64,000 nucleotides of DNA from JAIBAC01 sp046331095 (GTDB lineage Bacteria; Actinomycetota; Acidimicrobiia; UBA2766), in NCBI GenBank assembly GCA_046331095.1, contig JAXLRM010000007.1:118802-182801 (forward strand), written 5' to 3'. Made by a program: the position numbers and the translations under genes. The notes under the pieces were generated by a model. The model ran no database searches. It saw only the letters and a list, made by a program, of their open reading frames with translations, and had not been told where the DNA came from. Positions 24,186 to 33,214 of the stretch are shown piece after piece. Within the stretch, counting starts at the first letter, position 1; each line of letters starts with the position of its first letter.

Positions 24186-25214
24186 TTGAGCGTCGTCGGC
24201 GACCTGCGAGCCGAGTTCGCCCGCAGTGGTCCGATCCGCTTCGATCGCTTCATGGAGCGGGTGCTCTACGGCGAGGGGGGCTTCTTCGCGTCGTCGCCCG
24301 ACCGCGCCGGCCTCCTCGGCGACTTCGTGACGTCGGTCGAGCTCGGTCCCGTGTTCGGGGCGGTCCTGGCGCGGAGGCTCCTACGTTGGAGCAAGGGGCG
24401 GCCACATGTGGCCACCCCGTGGCCCAACCCGATCCGGGTGGCCGACGTAGGTGGTGGACGTGGAACGCTGGCGCGTCAGCTCGAGTCCGCCGGGCGCGGC
24501 GGGATCGAGGCTCTCGTCGTCGACCGTGCGGAGGGTGGCGCGGGTGTGGCGGGACTGGACGAGCTCCCCTGGCGGCCGGACGTGGTCGTCGCGCACGAAC
24601 TACTCGACAACCTGCCGGCACGTCTCCTGCACAAGGGCGAGGCCGAAGTGCGCGTCGGGTTCGACGACGCCGGCGCGCCGTGTCTGTTCCACGTTCCACT
24701 CGACTCGGAGCTCGCCGCGTTCGCAGCCCGATGGCCGGTGGAGGGCGGCGCCGGGGTCGCCCCGGTTCCGACCGGCGCCTTGGCCTGGTCGACGCAGGTC
24801 GCGGCACTCGACCCTGCGTTGGTGATCGTCGTCGACTACGGAGCCGACTTCGCCGATCTCGCACGCCGGGAGGACTGGCCGGTGCGTGGCTACGCCGGCC
24901 AGAGCGAGGTCGACCCGATCGCGGCACCCGGTGAGACCGACGTCACCTGCGACGTCCCATTCGACGTCGTCGAAGCCGCGCTCGCCGAACACGGGTTCCG
25001 CAGCGGAAGGGTCCGCCAGCGTGACTGGCTGGAGCGCAACGGTCTGGAGGACGTCGTCGCGGCAGCCGGTTCGGCCGATGCCCCGACCGGCCTCGGTCGT
25101 CTCCGTGCCTCCGAGGCCCGCACCCAGGCAGCGGAGCTGCGCGACCCGTCGGGTCTGGGCGACTTCTGGGTCCTCGAAGCCACCCGCGAACCCCACGTCG
25201 GGGGTCGGGAGTGA
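24186..25214 (+). CDS. MidA/NDUFAF7-family class I SAM-dependent methyltransferase
   Basis: 342 residues. The family is defined by mitochondrial NDUFAF7/MidA, which dimethylates an arginine of the 49-kDa complex I subunit (NuoD homologue) and is needed for assembly. Seen here: the N-terminal SGPIRFDRFMERVLYGEGGFF, ELGPVFGAVLARRL, the SAM-binding VADVGGGRGTLARQL and the family motif VVAHELLDNLPARLL (usual N replaced by H). The start is a TTG at 24186, 10 bp after nuoN, so it is very probably co-transcribed with the nuo genes. That location is direct contextual support for a complex I role; methylation of NuoD R68 is inference. Two hairpin repeats follow. Confidence 0.85.
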   Translation: MSVVGDLRAEFARSGPIRFDRFMERVLYGEGGFFASSPDRAGLLGDFVTSVELGPVFGAVLARRLLRWSKGRPHVATPWPNPIRVADVGGGRGTLARQLESAGRGGIEALVVDRAEGGAGVAGLDELPWRPDVVVAHELLDNLPARLLHKGEAEVRVGFDDAGAPCLFHVPLDSELAAFAARWPVEGGAGVAPVPTGALAWSTQVAALDPALVIVVDYGADFADLARREDWPVRGYAGQSEVDPIAAPGETDVTCDVPFDVVEAALAEHGFRSGRVRQRDWLERNGLEDVVAAAGSADAPTGLGRLRASEARTQAAELRDPSGLGDFWVLEATREPHVGGRE

Positions 25215-25325
25215 CGTGGGGACGTGAGGTGGGTTGTGGACCCGTTTTACGTCCCCACGTGGGGGGTCGGGAGTGACGTGGGGACGTGAGGTGGGTTGTG
25301 GACCCGTCTTACGTCCCCACGTGGG
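25202..25325. repeat. Two-copy 62-bp tandem repeat with perfect hairpins
   Basis: Copies 25202-25263 and 25264-25325 are nearly identical. Each contains a perfect 12-bp inverted repeat, acgtggggacgt / acgtccccacgt (25214-25225 with 25249-25260; 25276-25287 with 25311-25322), separated by a 23-nt loop that itself holds gggt/accc. The first copy overlaps the last codons of the methyltransferase gene. They could terminate the nuo operon; no T-tract follows, as is common in actinobacteria. Confidence 0.85.
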
Positions 25326-25344
25326 GGGGGGTTCGGGACCTGGC

Positions 25345-25350
25345 TACACT
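25345..25350 (+). promoter_or_regulatory. Candidate -10 element of tRNA-Tyr
   Basis: TACACT preceded by GGC, 14 bp before the tRNA. The same GCTACANT-type element stands before rplJ (50662) and, as GCTACGAT, before tRNA-Thr (33215). No convincing -35 is seen. Confidence 0.4.
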
Positions 25351-25363
25351 ACGGGGCTTCCCA

Positions 25364-25445
25364 GGCGGGATGCCCGAGTGGACAAAGGGACCTGACTGTA
25401 AATCAGGCGGCTCAGCCTTCGCAGGTTCGAATCCTGCTCCCGCCA
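25364..25445 (+). tRNA. tRNA-Tyr (GTA)
   Basis: 82 nt. Acceptor GGCGGGA (25364-25370) pairs with TCCCGCC (25438-25444), discriminator A. Anticodon stem cctga/tcagg with loop ctGTAaa; anticodon at 25398-25400. T arm GCAGG-TTCGAAT-CCTGC. A long variable arm, as expected for bacterial tRNA-Tyr. CCA is not encoded. Confidence 0.95.
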
Positions 25446-25612
25446 CACACGCAGCGCTGAACGGGGAACCGACGCCCAAGACGAGGCCGCCAGGGCCGTC
25501 GGCGCGCCCTCGATTGGCACCCCGGTGGGACGCCGAGGGAATTTCCCGACCGCGCGGAACTCGCGGAGACGGCGCTGCATCTGTCGGGGCGTACTTCGAG
25601 ATGGAGACGACC

Positions 25613-26131
25613 ATGTACGACGACTACGGATACGACAGCGGCTACGGATCGAGCTACACCGACGTGGCGGACAGCGCCTACGGGGTCTCGGGCGACTACA
25701 CGAGCGCAGCGAACGACGCCTGGTACGCGAACGACATGGGTGCCTACAGCTACTACGACGGCCAGGCCGACTCGTGGGACTCCTACGGGGACAGCATGTC
25801 CTACCTGGCTACCGACCCGAGCGACTCCTCGGCATGGTCGAGCGCCTACTCGGACGCCTCGTCGGCGAGCTGGGACGCATGGAACGCCTCGGTCGACGCA
25901 TACGTCGCCGGCGACGACATGGCCGCCTACAACCTGAACCAGGCTTCGATCGCCGCCGACTCCACGGCCGACGCAACCTGGAACGCCTGGGGGGACGCAA
26001 CCAGCTACAGCTCCTACGACACCTCCAGCTACGACACCTCGAGCAGCTACAGCTCCTACGACACCTCCAGCTACGACACGTCGGGCAGCTACAGCTCCTA
26101 CGACACGTCGAGCTACGACTCCAGCTACTAG
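25613..26131 (+). CDS. Tyr/Ser/Asp-rich low-complexity acidic protein, unknown function
   Basis: 172 residues that I do not recognise. Composition is extreme: 26 Tyr (about 15 %), about 28 Asp, very many Ser and Ala, several Trp, and no Lys, Arg, His, Cys, Phe or Glu at all, giving a strongly negative protein. All Tyr codons are TAC. Residues 1-65 are Y/D/G/S-rich, the middle is Ala/Ser/Trp-rich, and residues 131-172 are three 14-residue repeats of the form SYSSYDTSSYDTSS. There is no signal peptide or membrane segment. The ATG at 25613 follows ggagacgacc; an ATG at 25601 would add METT. It lies 167 bp after tRNA-Tyr. It looks intrinsically disordered. GC-rich, codon-biased and ended by a hairpin, it looks like a real gene. 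Confidence 0.7.
   Translation: MYDDYGYDSGYGSSYTDVADSAYGVSGDYTSAANDAWYANDMGAYSYYDGQADSWDSYGDSMSYLATDPSDSSAWSSAYSDASSASWDAWNASVDAYVAGDDMAAYNLNQASIAADSTADATWNAWGDATSYSSYDTSSYDTSSSYSSYDTSSYDTSGSYSSYDTSSYDSSY
26003..26128 (+). repeat. Three in-frame 42-bp repeats
   Basis: Three copies of a 42-bp unit (26003-26044, 26045-26086, 26087-26128) encode the C-terminal 14-residue repeats of the Tyr-rich protein. Copies 1 and 2 differ at only two positions; copy 3 diverges at its end, just before the stop. Copy number is likely to vary between strains. Confidence 0.9.
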
Positions 26132-26137
26132 ACCCGG

Positions 26138-26172
26138 TGGTCCGGTCCGGTCCGGTCCGGTCCGGTCAGGTC
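26138..26172. repeat. Pentanucleotide microsatellite (GGTCC)n
   Basis: Five or six tandem copies of GGTCC, then degenerate ggtca units, in the 39-bp gap between the Tyr-rich gene and the convergent helicase gene. A slippage-prone tract in a non-coding spacer. Confidence 0.75.
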
Positions 26173-29100
26173 AGGCGACGCCCTCGTGGCGTCGCCTCCG
26201 CGTCGGCTCGGGGGTGATCCTCACCACGCCGCTGCGGGCCTGGAAGCCCGCAGCCCCCAGCAGGCGCTCACCCCGGGAGCCCGCGAGCGCGCCGCCGTCC
26301 CACTGTTCGACCACGACAGTCCGCCCGCTGCGAGAGGCGAGCTCGCGAAGCACCGCAACTTGGTGGGGCTCGACCTCGGCCTCGTGGAGAGGCCACAGGC
26401 GCCTACCCCAGCCGGAGCCGACCAGGACCGGGCGTCCGTGGTCGGTCACGACGAAGCTGCCCGGTCGGCGTGGCTGCCACGACTCGGGTCGCTCCTCGAG
26501 GGCGAGCACCCGGCCCCACAGGTTCGCAGGGTCGCACCCCGCGAGCAGGACCGGCCCGGGTTCGGGCCGATGGTCTCTGAGCGCGTCGACGTCGCGTGCC
26601 CGCGCGAACTGGGATCCCTCGAGTCCGGACACGAACAGCCCGCGGACCACCTCGCCACGCCACTCCCGCCGCGAGAGCTCGCGGTACACCGCGATCCACT
26701 TGATCGAACGCCGTTCGGCGCGCAACGCCTGCTTGCAGGCCACCCCGTAGCGGTCGAGGAGCGCATCGGCGACAGCCGCGGCGTCGTGTGCCGGCGAGTG
26801 AGACGCGATCCCTTGCCAGCGCCCCGGCAGAGGCGGCGGTGCCGCGAAGCCGCGCAGCGGCGAGGCGTCGTCCTGTGAGTGCGACAGCCACCAGCGCATC
26901 GGCGCGAACGTGTCGGTGCCCACCCGGGCATGCCACAGCAGCGAGAACAGCGAGTCGGCGCACAGCTCGGTGTCGATGTCGACTTCGGGGTGAGCGCCGA
27001 GCTCGGCGGCGAACCAGCCGCCGCCGCCACGCAGTACGGACAGGATCGGGCCTTGTCGAGCACCGACGGAGTCGTCGTCTCCCGTTTCCCACGCCCACCC
27101 TGCCGGCGCCTGCCCACGCGGAGTCACCGCGACGAGACCGCGGCGGCGGCCCCACCACACGAAGTTGCCGCCTGCGCAGGCAGCGTCGAGGTCGTCGGGG
27201 CGGAAGCCCTCGTGTCGGGCCGGGAGCACGGCCTGCTCCCATGCCCGCACCGGCAGGGGCAGGTCACGCAGCGCCGTGATCGTGCGGGCGAGCTCACCAG
27301 CAGCGTTGAGCTGGCGGTCCTGGACGAAGGACGCCCAGCGCTGAGGTGGCACCGCTGCGATCTGGGACCGCGCACGCACGAGCGAACGGCGATGGAGTCG
27401 CGCGAGCGTTTCGGGTGGGCACCACTCGAGCTCGGCCCCGCCGGGCAGGTAGTGGCCCGCAACGAGGCTGCCCGATTGGACCTGCTGGTCGAGCAGGTTC
27501 GCGACCGTCCTCTCCGGGAGCCCGTAACGGGCCGCGAGCTCACCCGCGGTCACGGGCGCAGCCCACGTCGCGCGGCGCACGGCGAGGTGGGCAGCGCTGC
27601 GGTGCGCGTCCGCGGCGGCGACCCAGCGGCCCAACCTGGGATGGGCTACGACTGCCCCGCCGGCGGCGAGAGACGCGACCCAAGCGGCCGAGCGATCGGG
27701 CAGCTCGCAGCGGGCGGCGATCTCGGCGTCGTCGAGGTCGCCGAGGTCGGTGAGGATCGCGAGTAGCTCGACCTCGTCGCGGGCGCGCCGCGCGTCGGTG
27801 GTGCGTGCAGATTCGGTGCGGACCTCCGCGACCACGACAGGGTCGAGCAGGCCCCTGAGCTCTTCGACCTCGAGCACCTCGGCGAGGAGCTCGCGGTTGA
27901 GCGACAGGTAGGCGGCGCGGCACTCGCCACGGGGCGCGTCGCCGTCCTCGCGGAACGCCTGCATGAACGTCCAGTCGAGAGCGGCGGCCATCGGCGAAGG
28001 CCGACGCGACGCGACCACGCTACGGCGGATCTCGCCACTCTCGATGCCGCGCAGGACGCGGCGCAGCCCGTCGAGATCCCACATCTCCTGGTAGCACTCG
28101 CGCACTGCTTCGTGGACCACCGGGAAGCCGTCCTTGCGGCGCACGACCGAGAGGAGGTCGGCGGCGCGCTGTCGTTGGAGCCACAGAGGCGTGCGCCGCA
28201 CAGGAGAAGGCCGCGGAAGCAGGAGCGCACGCTGTGCGCTCTCGCGGAAGCGCAGCGCGTACATCGGGGCATCGGCGAGCTCGCTGAGGAGGAGCTCGCC
28301 GACGTTGGCGGCGGTGACCGCGTCGAGCACCGCGAGGTCGGGTTCGCCCTCCATGAGGGGCAGGCGCAACACGACGCCGTCGCTGGTCCATGCCACCTGT
28401 GGGTCGAGGTTGCCGAAGCGCTCGCGCAGGCCCGGCTTGATCGCATGCGCCCATGCGCCGTTGACCGCGTAGCCGAACAGCGAATGGATCACGATGCGCA
28501 GGTCGCCGATCTCGTCGTGGAACCACTCGACGACGACCTCGGTGTCGGAGGGGACGACCCCGGTCGCGTCGACCTGTTCGCCGAGCCAGTGCGCGAGCGT
28601 GCTCGCTCCTGTGTCGTCGAGGCGGCAGGAGTCGACGAGACGCTCGGCGAGGCGCTCGGGATCGTCGAAGGAGCCGGCGAGTTCACGCGTGAGAGCAGCG
28701 ACGCGCCTGCCGAGATGGGTGCCGCGGCCGTTCTTCTCGCCGTTCCAGAACGCGATGGCCGCCGGGTCGCCCGGGGCGGGAACCACGTGCACGTTGGTGT
28801 GGTCGATGCCCGTCACTCTCCACGACGACGTGCCGAGCACGAAAGAGGTCCGATCGCGGGCGAGATCGCCGACGAAGTCCTCGTCGAGTTCGCCGATGCG
28901 GGGGCCGGCTCCGGTGCCGTTGTCGAGGCGGACCGCGTAGTCGCCGCGGTCGGGGATCGTGCCGCCGTTGGTGACGGCGAGCAACCGGGCCCCCCTGCGC
29001 GGATGCAGCTTGCCCGAGGCCGTGTCGCGCAGCAGGCGCGGTTCGAGCTCGCGGTAGCGCTCGTCGTGGTAGCGGCCTTCGAGCATGTCGACGACGTTCG

Positions 29101-30481
29101 CGAACTGCGCTCCGGAGAGGTGGCGAAACGGCGCCGCCCGGCGCGCCAGCCCCAGGAGGTCGTCCTCGCTGCGCGGCTCGACCGACACACTCGCGACGAC
29201 CTGCTGGGCGAGCACGTCGAGGCAGGTGTCGGGAATCGCCGCGGGTTCTATGTCACCGGCGAGCACCGCCTCTGCGATGGCGGCGCTCTCGAGCAGGTCC
29301 GACGGATGCGGCGACAGGATCCGCCCCTTGCGCACACCTCCCACACGGTGGCCCGACCGGCCGATGCGCTGCAGCGCCGACGCCACCGAGCGCGGCGATC
29401 CGTAGCAGATGACGAGGTCGAGTGTCCCGACGTCGATTCCCATTTCGAGCGAGGACGTGCACACGATCCCGGCGAGTTCGCCGTCCTTCAGGGCGACCTC
29501 CAGAGAGCGCCGGCGTTCCTTGGAGATCGAGCCGTGGTGCGCGGCGACGAGCTCGCTGCCGGCGAGGTGGTTCACCACCTGGACCATCTGTTCCACCTGG
29601 CCGCGCGACGGCGCGAACACGAGGGTGGCGCTGTGGGTCTGCACGGCTTCCACGACGCGCCTGCACGCTTCGGTGAAGGCCGGTCCCGCATGGATGCCGT
29701 CGTCCTCCTCGGCGTCGCGCCCGGACACGAACTCGACGCGCAGGTCCAGGGCGGGCGCGTCGGTGTCGCCGGCGTCGACGACGGTCACGGGACGCGGTTC
29801 GCCGTCGCGATCGAAGCCGGCGAGGAGCTCGGCGACCGGTGCTGCCGGTCTGACCGTGGCCGAAAGGCCGATCCGCTGGGGAGGTGCCGGGGTGAGCTCT
29901 TCGAGGCGTTCCAGGGACAGGGCCAGATGGGTGCCTCGCTTGGACGACGCGATCGCGTGGATCTCGTCGACGACGACGGTCTCGATCGTGCGCAGGATCT
30001 CGCGGGCCCGTTCCGAGGTGAGCAGCAGGTACAGGGACTCGGGGGTGGTGATCAGGATCTCGGGCGGCCGGCGCAGGATCGAGGCCCGTGTCGACTGGGA
30101 CGTGTCGCCCGTGCGCACTCCGACGCGGACGTCGGCGACGGCGGTGCCGCGTTCGGCCGCGAGGGCGCGCACGCCTGCGAGAGGATCCTCGAGGTTGCGC
30201 TCGATGTCGTAGTTGAGGGCCTTGAGCGGCGAGATGTAGAGGAGGCGGACCCCGGGTGCCGCAGCCGGTGGACCCACGAGCAGGCGGTCGATCGCCCACA
30301 GGAACGACGCCAGCGTCTTGCCCGTCCCCGTCGGCGCCACGAGGAGCGCGTGGCCGCCGGCAGAGATCGTGTCCCATCCCTCCGCTTGGATCCGAGTGGG
30401 CCTGCCGTGGCGTGCCGCGAACCAGTCGGCGACGACCGGGGAGAAAGGCGTCGGCGACGGCTGGGGCGCGGCGGCGGTCAC
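26171..30481 (-). CDS. lhr: Lhr-like ATP-dependent DNA helicase
   Basis: 1436 residues, close to full-length Lhr of actinobacteria (about 1500). Superfamily 2 helicase linked to DNA repair. Walker A APTGTGKT is at 49-56, DEIH at 172-175, SAT (GLSATV) near 213, and the RecA2 motifs including QRIGRSGHRVGG follow. After the helicase core come the Lhr winged-helix domain and the large C-terminal part (VVEWFHDEIGDLRIVIHSLFG and GNFVWWGRRRGLVAV), so this is a full Lhr and not an Lhr-core protein. GTG start at 30481, 78 bp from the divergent transaldolase gene. It shares its 3' end with a hairpin. Confidence 0.92.
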   Translation of the reverse strand: MTAAAPQPSPTPFSPVVADWFAARHGRPTRIQAEGWDTISAGGHALLVAPTGTGKTLASFLWAIDRLLVGPPAAAPGVRLLYISPLKALNYDIERNLEDPLAGVRALAAERGTAVADVRVGVRTGDTSQSTRASILRRPPEILITTPESLYLLLTSERAREILRTIETVVVDEIHAIASSKRGTHLALSLERLEELTPAPPQRIGLSATVRPAAPVAELLAGFDRDGEPRPVTVVDAGDTDAPALDLRVEFVSGRDAEEDDGIHAGPAFTEACRRVVEAVQTHSATLVFAPSRGQVEQMVQVVNHLAGSELVAAHHGSISKERRRSLEVALKDGELAGIVCTSSLEMGIDVGTLDLVICYGSPRSVASALQRIGRSGHRVGGVRKGRILSPHPSDLLESAAIAEAVLAGDIEPAAIPDTCLDVLAQQVVASVSVEPRSEDDLLGLARRAAPFRHLSGAQFANVVDMLEGRYHDERYRELEPRLLRDTASGKLHPRRGARLLAVTNGGTIPDRGDYAVRLDNGTGAGPRIGELDEDFVGDLARDRTSFVLGTSSWRVTGIDHTNVHVVPAPGDPAAIAFWNGEKNGRGTHLGRRVAALTRELAGSFDDPERLAERLVDSCRLDDTGASTLAHWLGEQVDATGVVPSDTEVVVEWFHDEIGDLRIVIHSLFGYAVNGAWAHAIKPGLRERFGNLDPQVAWTSDGVVLRLPLMEGEPDLAVLDAVTAANVGELLLSELADAPMYALRFRESAQRALLLPRPSPVRRTPLWLQRQRAADLLSVVRRKDGFPVVHEAVRECYQEMWDLDGLRRVLRGIESGEIRRSVVASRRPSPMAAALDWTFMQAFREDGDAPRGECRAAYLSLNRELLAEVLEVEELRGLLDPVVVAEVRTESARTTDARRARDEVELLAILTDLGDLDDAEIAARCELPDRSAAWVASLAAGGAVVAHPRLGRWVAAADAHRSAAHLAVRRATWAAPVTAGELAARYGLPERTVANLLDQQVQSGSLVAGHYLPGGAELEWCPPETLARLHRRSLVRARSQIAAVPPQRWASFVQDRQLNAAGELARTITALRDLPLPVRAWEQAVLPARHEGFRPDDLDAACAGGNFVWWGRRRGLVAVTPRGQAPAGWAWETGDDDSVGARQGPILSVLRGGGGWFAAELGAHPEVDIDTELCADSLFSLLWHARVGTDTFAPMRWWLSHSQDDASPLRGFAAPPPLPGRWQGIASHSPAHDAAAVADALLDRYGVACKQALRAERRSIKWIAVYRELSRREWRGEVVRGLFVSGLEGSQFARARDVDALRDHRPEPGPVLLAGCDPANLWGRVLALEERPESWQPRRPGSFVVTDHGRPVLVGSGWGRRLWPLHEAEVEPHQVAVLRELASRSGRTVVVEQWDGGALAGSRGERLLGAAGFQARSGVVRITPEPTRRRRHEGVA
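26174..26196. terminator. Hairpin between convergent genes
   Basis: Perfect 9-bp stem GGCGACGCC / GGCGTCGCC with a 5-nt loop, directly after the Tyr-rich gene and overlapping the last codons of the convergent Lhr gene. No T-tract. A possible terminator for the plus-strand transcript. Confidence 0.45.
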
Positions 30482-30559
30482 GGGTCGAACCTACTTGCCA
30501 CCTGTGACCGAAACGCAGGGGGCTAAGGTCGACGCGAGCGCTCCCGAGGAGTTGGACAC

Positions 30560-31660
30560 ATGCCGAATCCCGTCGAACAGCTCATCGAGTACGGCCAGAG
30601 TCCCTGGCTCGACACCATCAGCCGCGACCTCCTCGACTCGGGCGAGCTCTCGCGCCTCGCCGTCGAGGACGGCATCCGTGGGGTCACCTCGAACCCGACG
30701 ATCTTCGACCAGGCGATCTCGCGATCGAACACCTACGACGCCGACATCGCCGCCAACGCGTCCGACGATCCCGACACGATCTTCTGGGACCTCGCGACCG
30801 CCGACGTGGCGCGCGGCTGCGACGTCCTGAGGCCCGTGTACGACCGCACCGACGGCGGCGACGGTTTCGTGAGCATCGAGGTCGACCCCAACCTCGCGGA
30901 CGACACCGACGGCACGGTCGCGGCGGCGCTGGAACTGCACGCCCGCATCGACCGGCCCAACCTGCTCGTCAAGATCCCCGGCACGGCCGCAGGGGTGGGC
31001 GCCATCGAGGAGACGATCGCGGCGGGACACAGCGTCAACGTCACGCTGCTGTTCTCCGTCGAGCGGCACATGGAGACCGCAGAGGCCTACCAGCGCGGAC
31101 TGCGCCGTGCCCTCGACGGCGGCAAGGACGTGTCCCGCATCGCGTCGGTGGCGTCGTTCTTCGTCTCCCGCGTGGACACCCTCGTCGACGACCTGCTCGC
31201 CAAGGAGGGCAGCGAGGCAGCCCTCGCCCTGCAGGGCAAGGCCGCCGTCGCCAACGCCAAGCTCGCCTACCAGGCGTTCCTCGCCAAGTTCTCCGGGCCG
31301 CGGTGGGAGGAACTCGCGGCAGCGGGCGCGCGCGTCCAACGGCCGCTGTGGGCTTCGACGTCGACCAAGAACGCCGGCTACAGCGACGTCATGTACGTGG
31401 AGCCACTCATCGGCGAGCACACCGTCAACACGCTGACCCAGGCCACGATCGAGGCGTTCAAGCACCACGGTCGACCCGGCTCCACGATCGGCACCGGCAT
31501 CGGCGAGGCCGAGGCGACGATGAGGGCGCTCGCCGATGTCGGCGTGGACATCGACGACGTCACCTACGAGCTCGAACGCGACGGCGTCGAGAAGTTCGTC
31601 GCGTCGTTCTCGGACCTGCTCGGCTCCGTCCGCGAGAAGCGGGCAGCCGTCCACGGCTGA
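30560..31660 (+). CDS. tal: Transaldolase
   Basis: 366 residues, the long actinobacterial TalB-type form. Transfers a dihydroxyacetone unit between sedoheptulose-7-phosphate and glyceraldehyde-3-phosphate in the non-oxidative pentose phosphate pathway. The Schiff-base Lys138 is in NLLVKIPGTAAG; GVTSNPTIF near residue 41 and SRVDTLVDDLL are further signatures. gaggag stands before the ATG. No transketolase or glucose-6-phosphate dehydrogenase gene lies beside it here, unlike in many relatives. Confidence 0.94.
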   Translation: MPNPVEQLIEYGQSPWLDTISRDLLDSGELSRLAVEDGIRGVTSNPTIFDQAISRSNTYDADIAANASDDPDTIFWDLATADVARGCDVLRPVYDRTDGGDGFVSIEVDPNLADDTDGTVAAALELHARIDRPNLLVKIPGTAAGVGAIEETIAAGHSVNVTLLFSVERHMETAEAYQRGLRRALDGGKDVSRIASVASFFVSRVDTLVDDLLAKEGSEAALALQGKAAVANAKLAYQAFLAKFSGPRWEELAAAGARVQRPLWASTSTKNAGYSDVMYVEPLIGEHTVNTLTQATIEAFKHHGRPGSTIGTGIGEAEATMRALADVGVDIDDVTYELERDGVEKFVASFSDLLGSVREKRAAVHG

Positions 31661-31696
31661 CCCCGGCTGGAAATCAGGTCTCGATCCCGCTGGAAA

Positions 31697-32353
31697 TCAG
31701 GCCTCGATCCGGCTGGAAAGGACCGCGACGCCGTCGCCTTCGCACGCCTCCAGCCCCAGCGGGCGCCCGCTCATCGCGAGCAGCAGGTCGCGCCCGGGTC
31801 CGCGCACGGTCGGACCGCTACCCCAGGACCACGTGATGTCGGTCGTCTCGAACCGCAGCCCGGCGTCGGTCTTCTTCGACTGGAGGAACCCGCCGATCTT
31901 CGGGAGCCGGTCGAGGGCGGCTGTCAGGCGTTCCTCGGGGATGTCGCGGTCGCGACCCAGGGGCCGGCGGACGTCCTCGTGGTGGATCACGTTGTCGGTG
32001 TAGCGGTCGGCGATCGGGAGCACCCGGCTGATCCCTCTCCCCTTCACGCAGTTGTCGACGTAGGCACCGAAGAGGTCGACGAGCTCCGCTGGGGTGTGGT
32101 CGTCGCCGAACTCCCGGGAGAGCCGCGACGAGCCACGGGCGACGTTGCCGCGCTCTTTGACGATCTGCAGACCCACCCAGAGGAGGCTGGCGTGGTAGCC
32201 GAGGCAGATGTGGCCGACGACGTGGCGCACTGCCCAGCCGTCGCAGAGGCTCGGGCGGTCCCAGTCGGCCTCGTCGAGGCTCGACAGGTAGGCCCGCATC
32301 TCCTCGAGCTCGTCCCGGATCAGAGTCGCGTAGTCGTGTTGCACGGACCCCAT
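31697..32353 (-). CDS. Maleylpyruvate isomerase/DinB-like family protein (mycothiol-type)
   Basis: 218 residues. N-terminal four-helix DinB/MDMPI domain: LIRDELEEMRAYLSSLDEADWDRPSLCDGWAVRHVVGHI, with H residues of the expected metal site (HVVGHI and later VIHHEDVRRP), and a C-terminal small domain with VRGPGRDLLLAMSGR. In actinobacteria this family uses mycothiol as the cofactor thiol in isomerisations or conjugations. The ATG at 32353 is chosen because the domain begins there; the frame upstream is unrelated. Its 3' end overlaps a short imperfect repeat of the unit gctggaaatcaggcctcgat (about 31667-31720). The substrate is unknown. Confidence 0.8.
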   Translation of the reverse strand: MGSVQHDYATLIRDELEEMRAYLSSLDEADWDRPSLCDGWAVRHVVGHICLGYHASLLWVGLQIVKERGNVARGSSRLSREFGDDHTPAELVDLFGAYVDNCVKGRGISRVLPIADRYTDNVIHHEDVRRPLGRDRDIPEERLTAALDRLPKIGGFLQSKKTDAGLRFETTDITWSWGSGPTVRGPGRDLLLAMSGRPLGLEACEGDGVAVLSSRIEA

Positions 32354-32465
32354 TCGGCCACGTCCTCGTCGCCGGATCAAGCCCGAGGGGGAACGGCCTG
32401 CTCCGGCGACGAAGCGAATCTGTGCCAGTCTGGGCACCTCGCCTCGCTCGGTCCCCAACCCCCGG

Positions 32466-33161
32466 ATGCCGATGCAATTCCTCGCAGCCTTCAGCCTCGA
32501 CCCTCAGCAGATCATCCGCAGCGGCGGGATCCTCGTCATCGCCGCGATCATCTTCGCGGAGTCGGGGCTCCTGGTCGGGTTCTTCCTGCCCGGCGACAGC
32601 CTCCTCTTCATCGCCGGCGTGATGGCCTCCGCGGCCGCCGCCTCGCGCTTCGAGGGATTCCAGCCGCTCAACATCTTCGTCCTGATCCCCGTGGTGTTCG
32701 TCGCGGCTGTGGCTGGTGACCAGGTGGGCTACGTGTTCGGCCAGAAGGTCGGCCCCAAGCTGTTCACGCGCGAGGACTCCCGCTTCTTCCACAAGGACCA
32801 TCTCGTGCGAGCCGAGCACTTCTTCGAGAAGTACGGCTCCAAGACGGTCGTGATCGCCCGCTTCGTGCCGATCGTGCGCACGTTCGCCCCGATCGTCGCC
32901 GGGATCGGCTCGATGCGGTACCGCACATTCGTTGTCTACAACGTGGTGGGCGGCTTCCTGTGGGCCGTGGGCGTGACCCTCGCGGGGTTCTTCCTCGGCA
33001 ACATCATCGGCGACAGCATCGACGTGTACCTGCTACCCCTCGTCGCGCTCATCGTCGCGATCTCGCTGACCCCGCCGCTCGTCGAGTACTTGAAGCACCG
33101 CCGCGAGAAGAAGACCGCCGGCGCAGAGACTGCCGTTGCAGAGGAACCCGCTCGGGACTGA
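32466..33161 (+). CDS. DedA family membrane protein
   Basis: 231 residues, four or five hydrophobic segments. The DedA/VTT signature is complete: FAESGLLVGFFLPGDSLLFIAG with its E and PG, VAGDQVGYVFGQKVG, and ARFVPIVRTFAPIVAGIGSMRY with the conserved Arg. Members support membrane homeostasis; some are undecaprenyl-phosphate or phospholipid flippases. The C-terminal 30 residues are charged and cytoplasmic. It is divergent from the DinB-like gene. Confidence 0.9.
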   Translation: MPMQFLAAFSLDPQQIIRSGGILVIAAIIFAESGLLVGFFLPGDSLLFIAGVMASAAAASRFEGFQPLNIFVLIPVVFVAAVAGDQVGYVFGQKVGPKLFTREDSRFFHKDHLVRAEHFFEKYGSKTVVIARFVPIVRTFAPIVAGIGSMRYRTFVVYNVVGGFLWAVGVTLAGFFLGNIIGDSIDVYLLPLVALIVAISLTPPLVEYLKHRREKKTAGAETAVAEEPARD

Positions 33162-33214
33162 ACCTACGGGCCACCTCGATGCGGAGCTCCGGAACCACGC
33201 GCCGAAGCCCTTGC

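Noticed and set aside
28112..30526. An 804-codon plus-strand frame opposite lhr
   Set aside because: Fully antisense to the Lhr helicase with its intact motifs; no independent signal.
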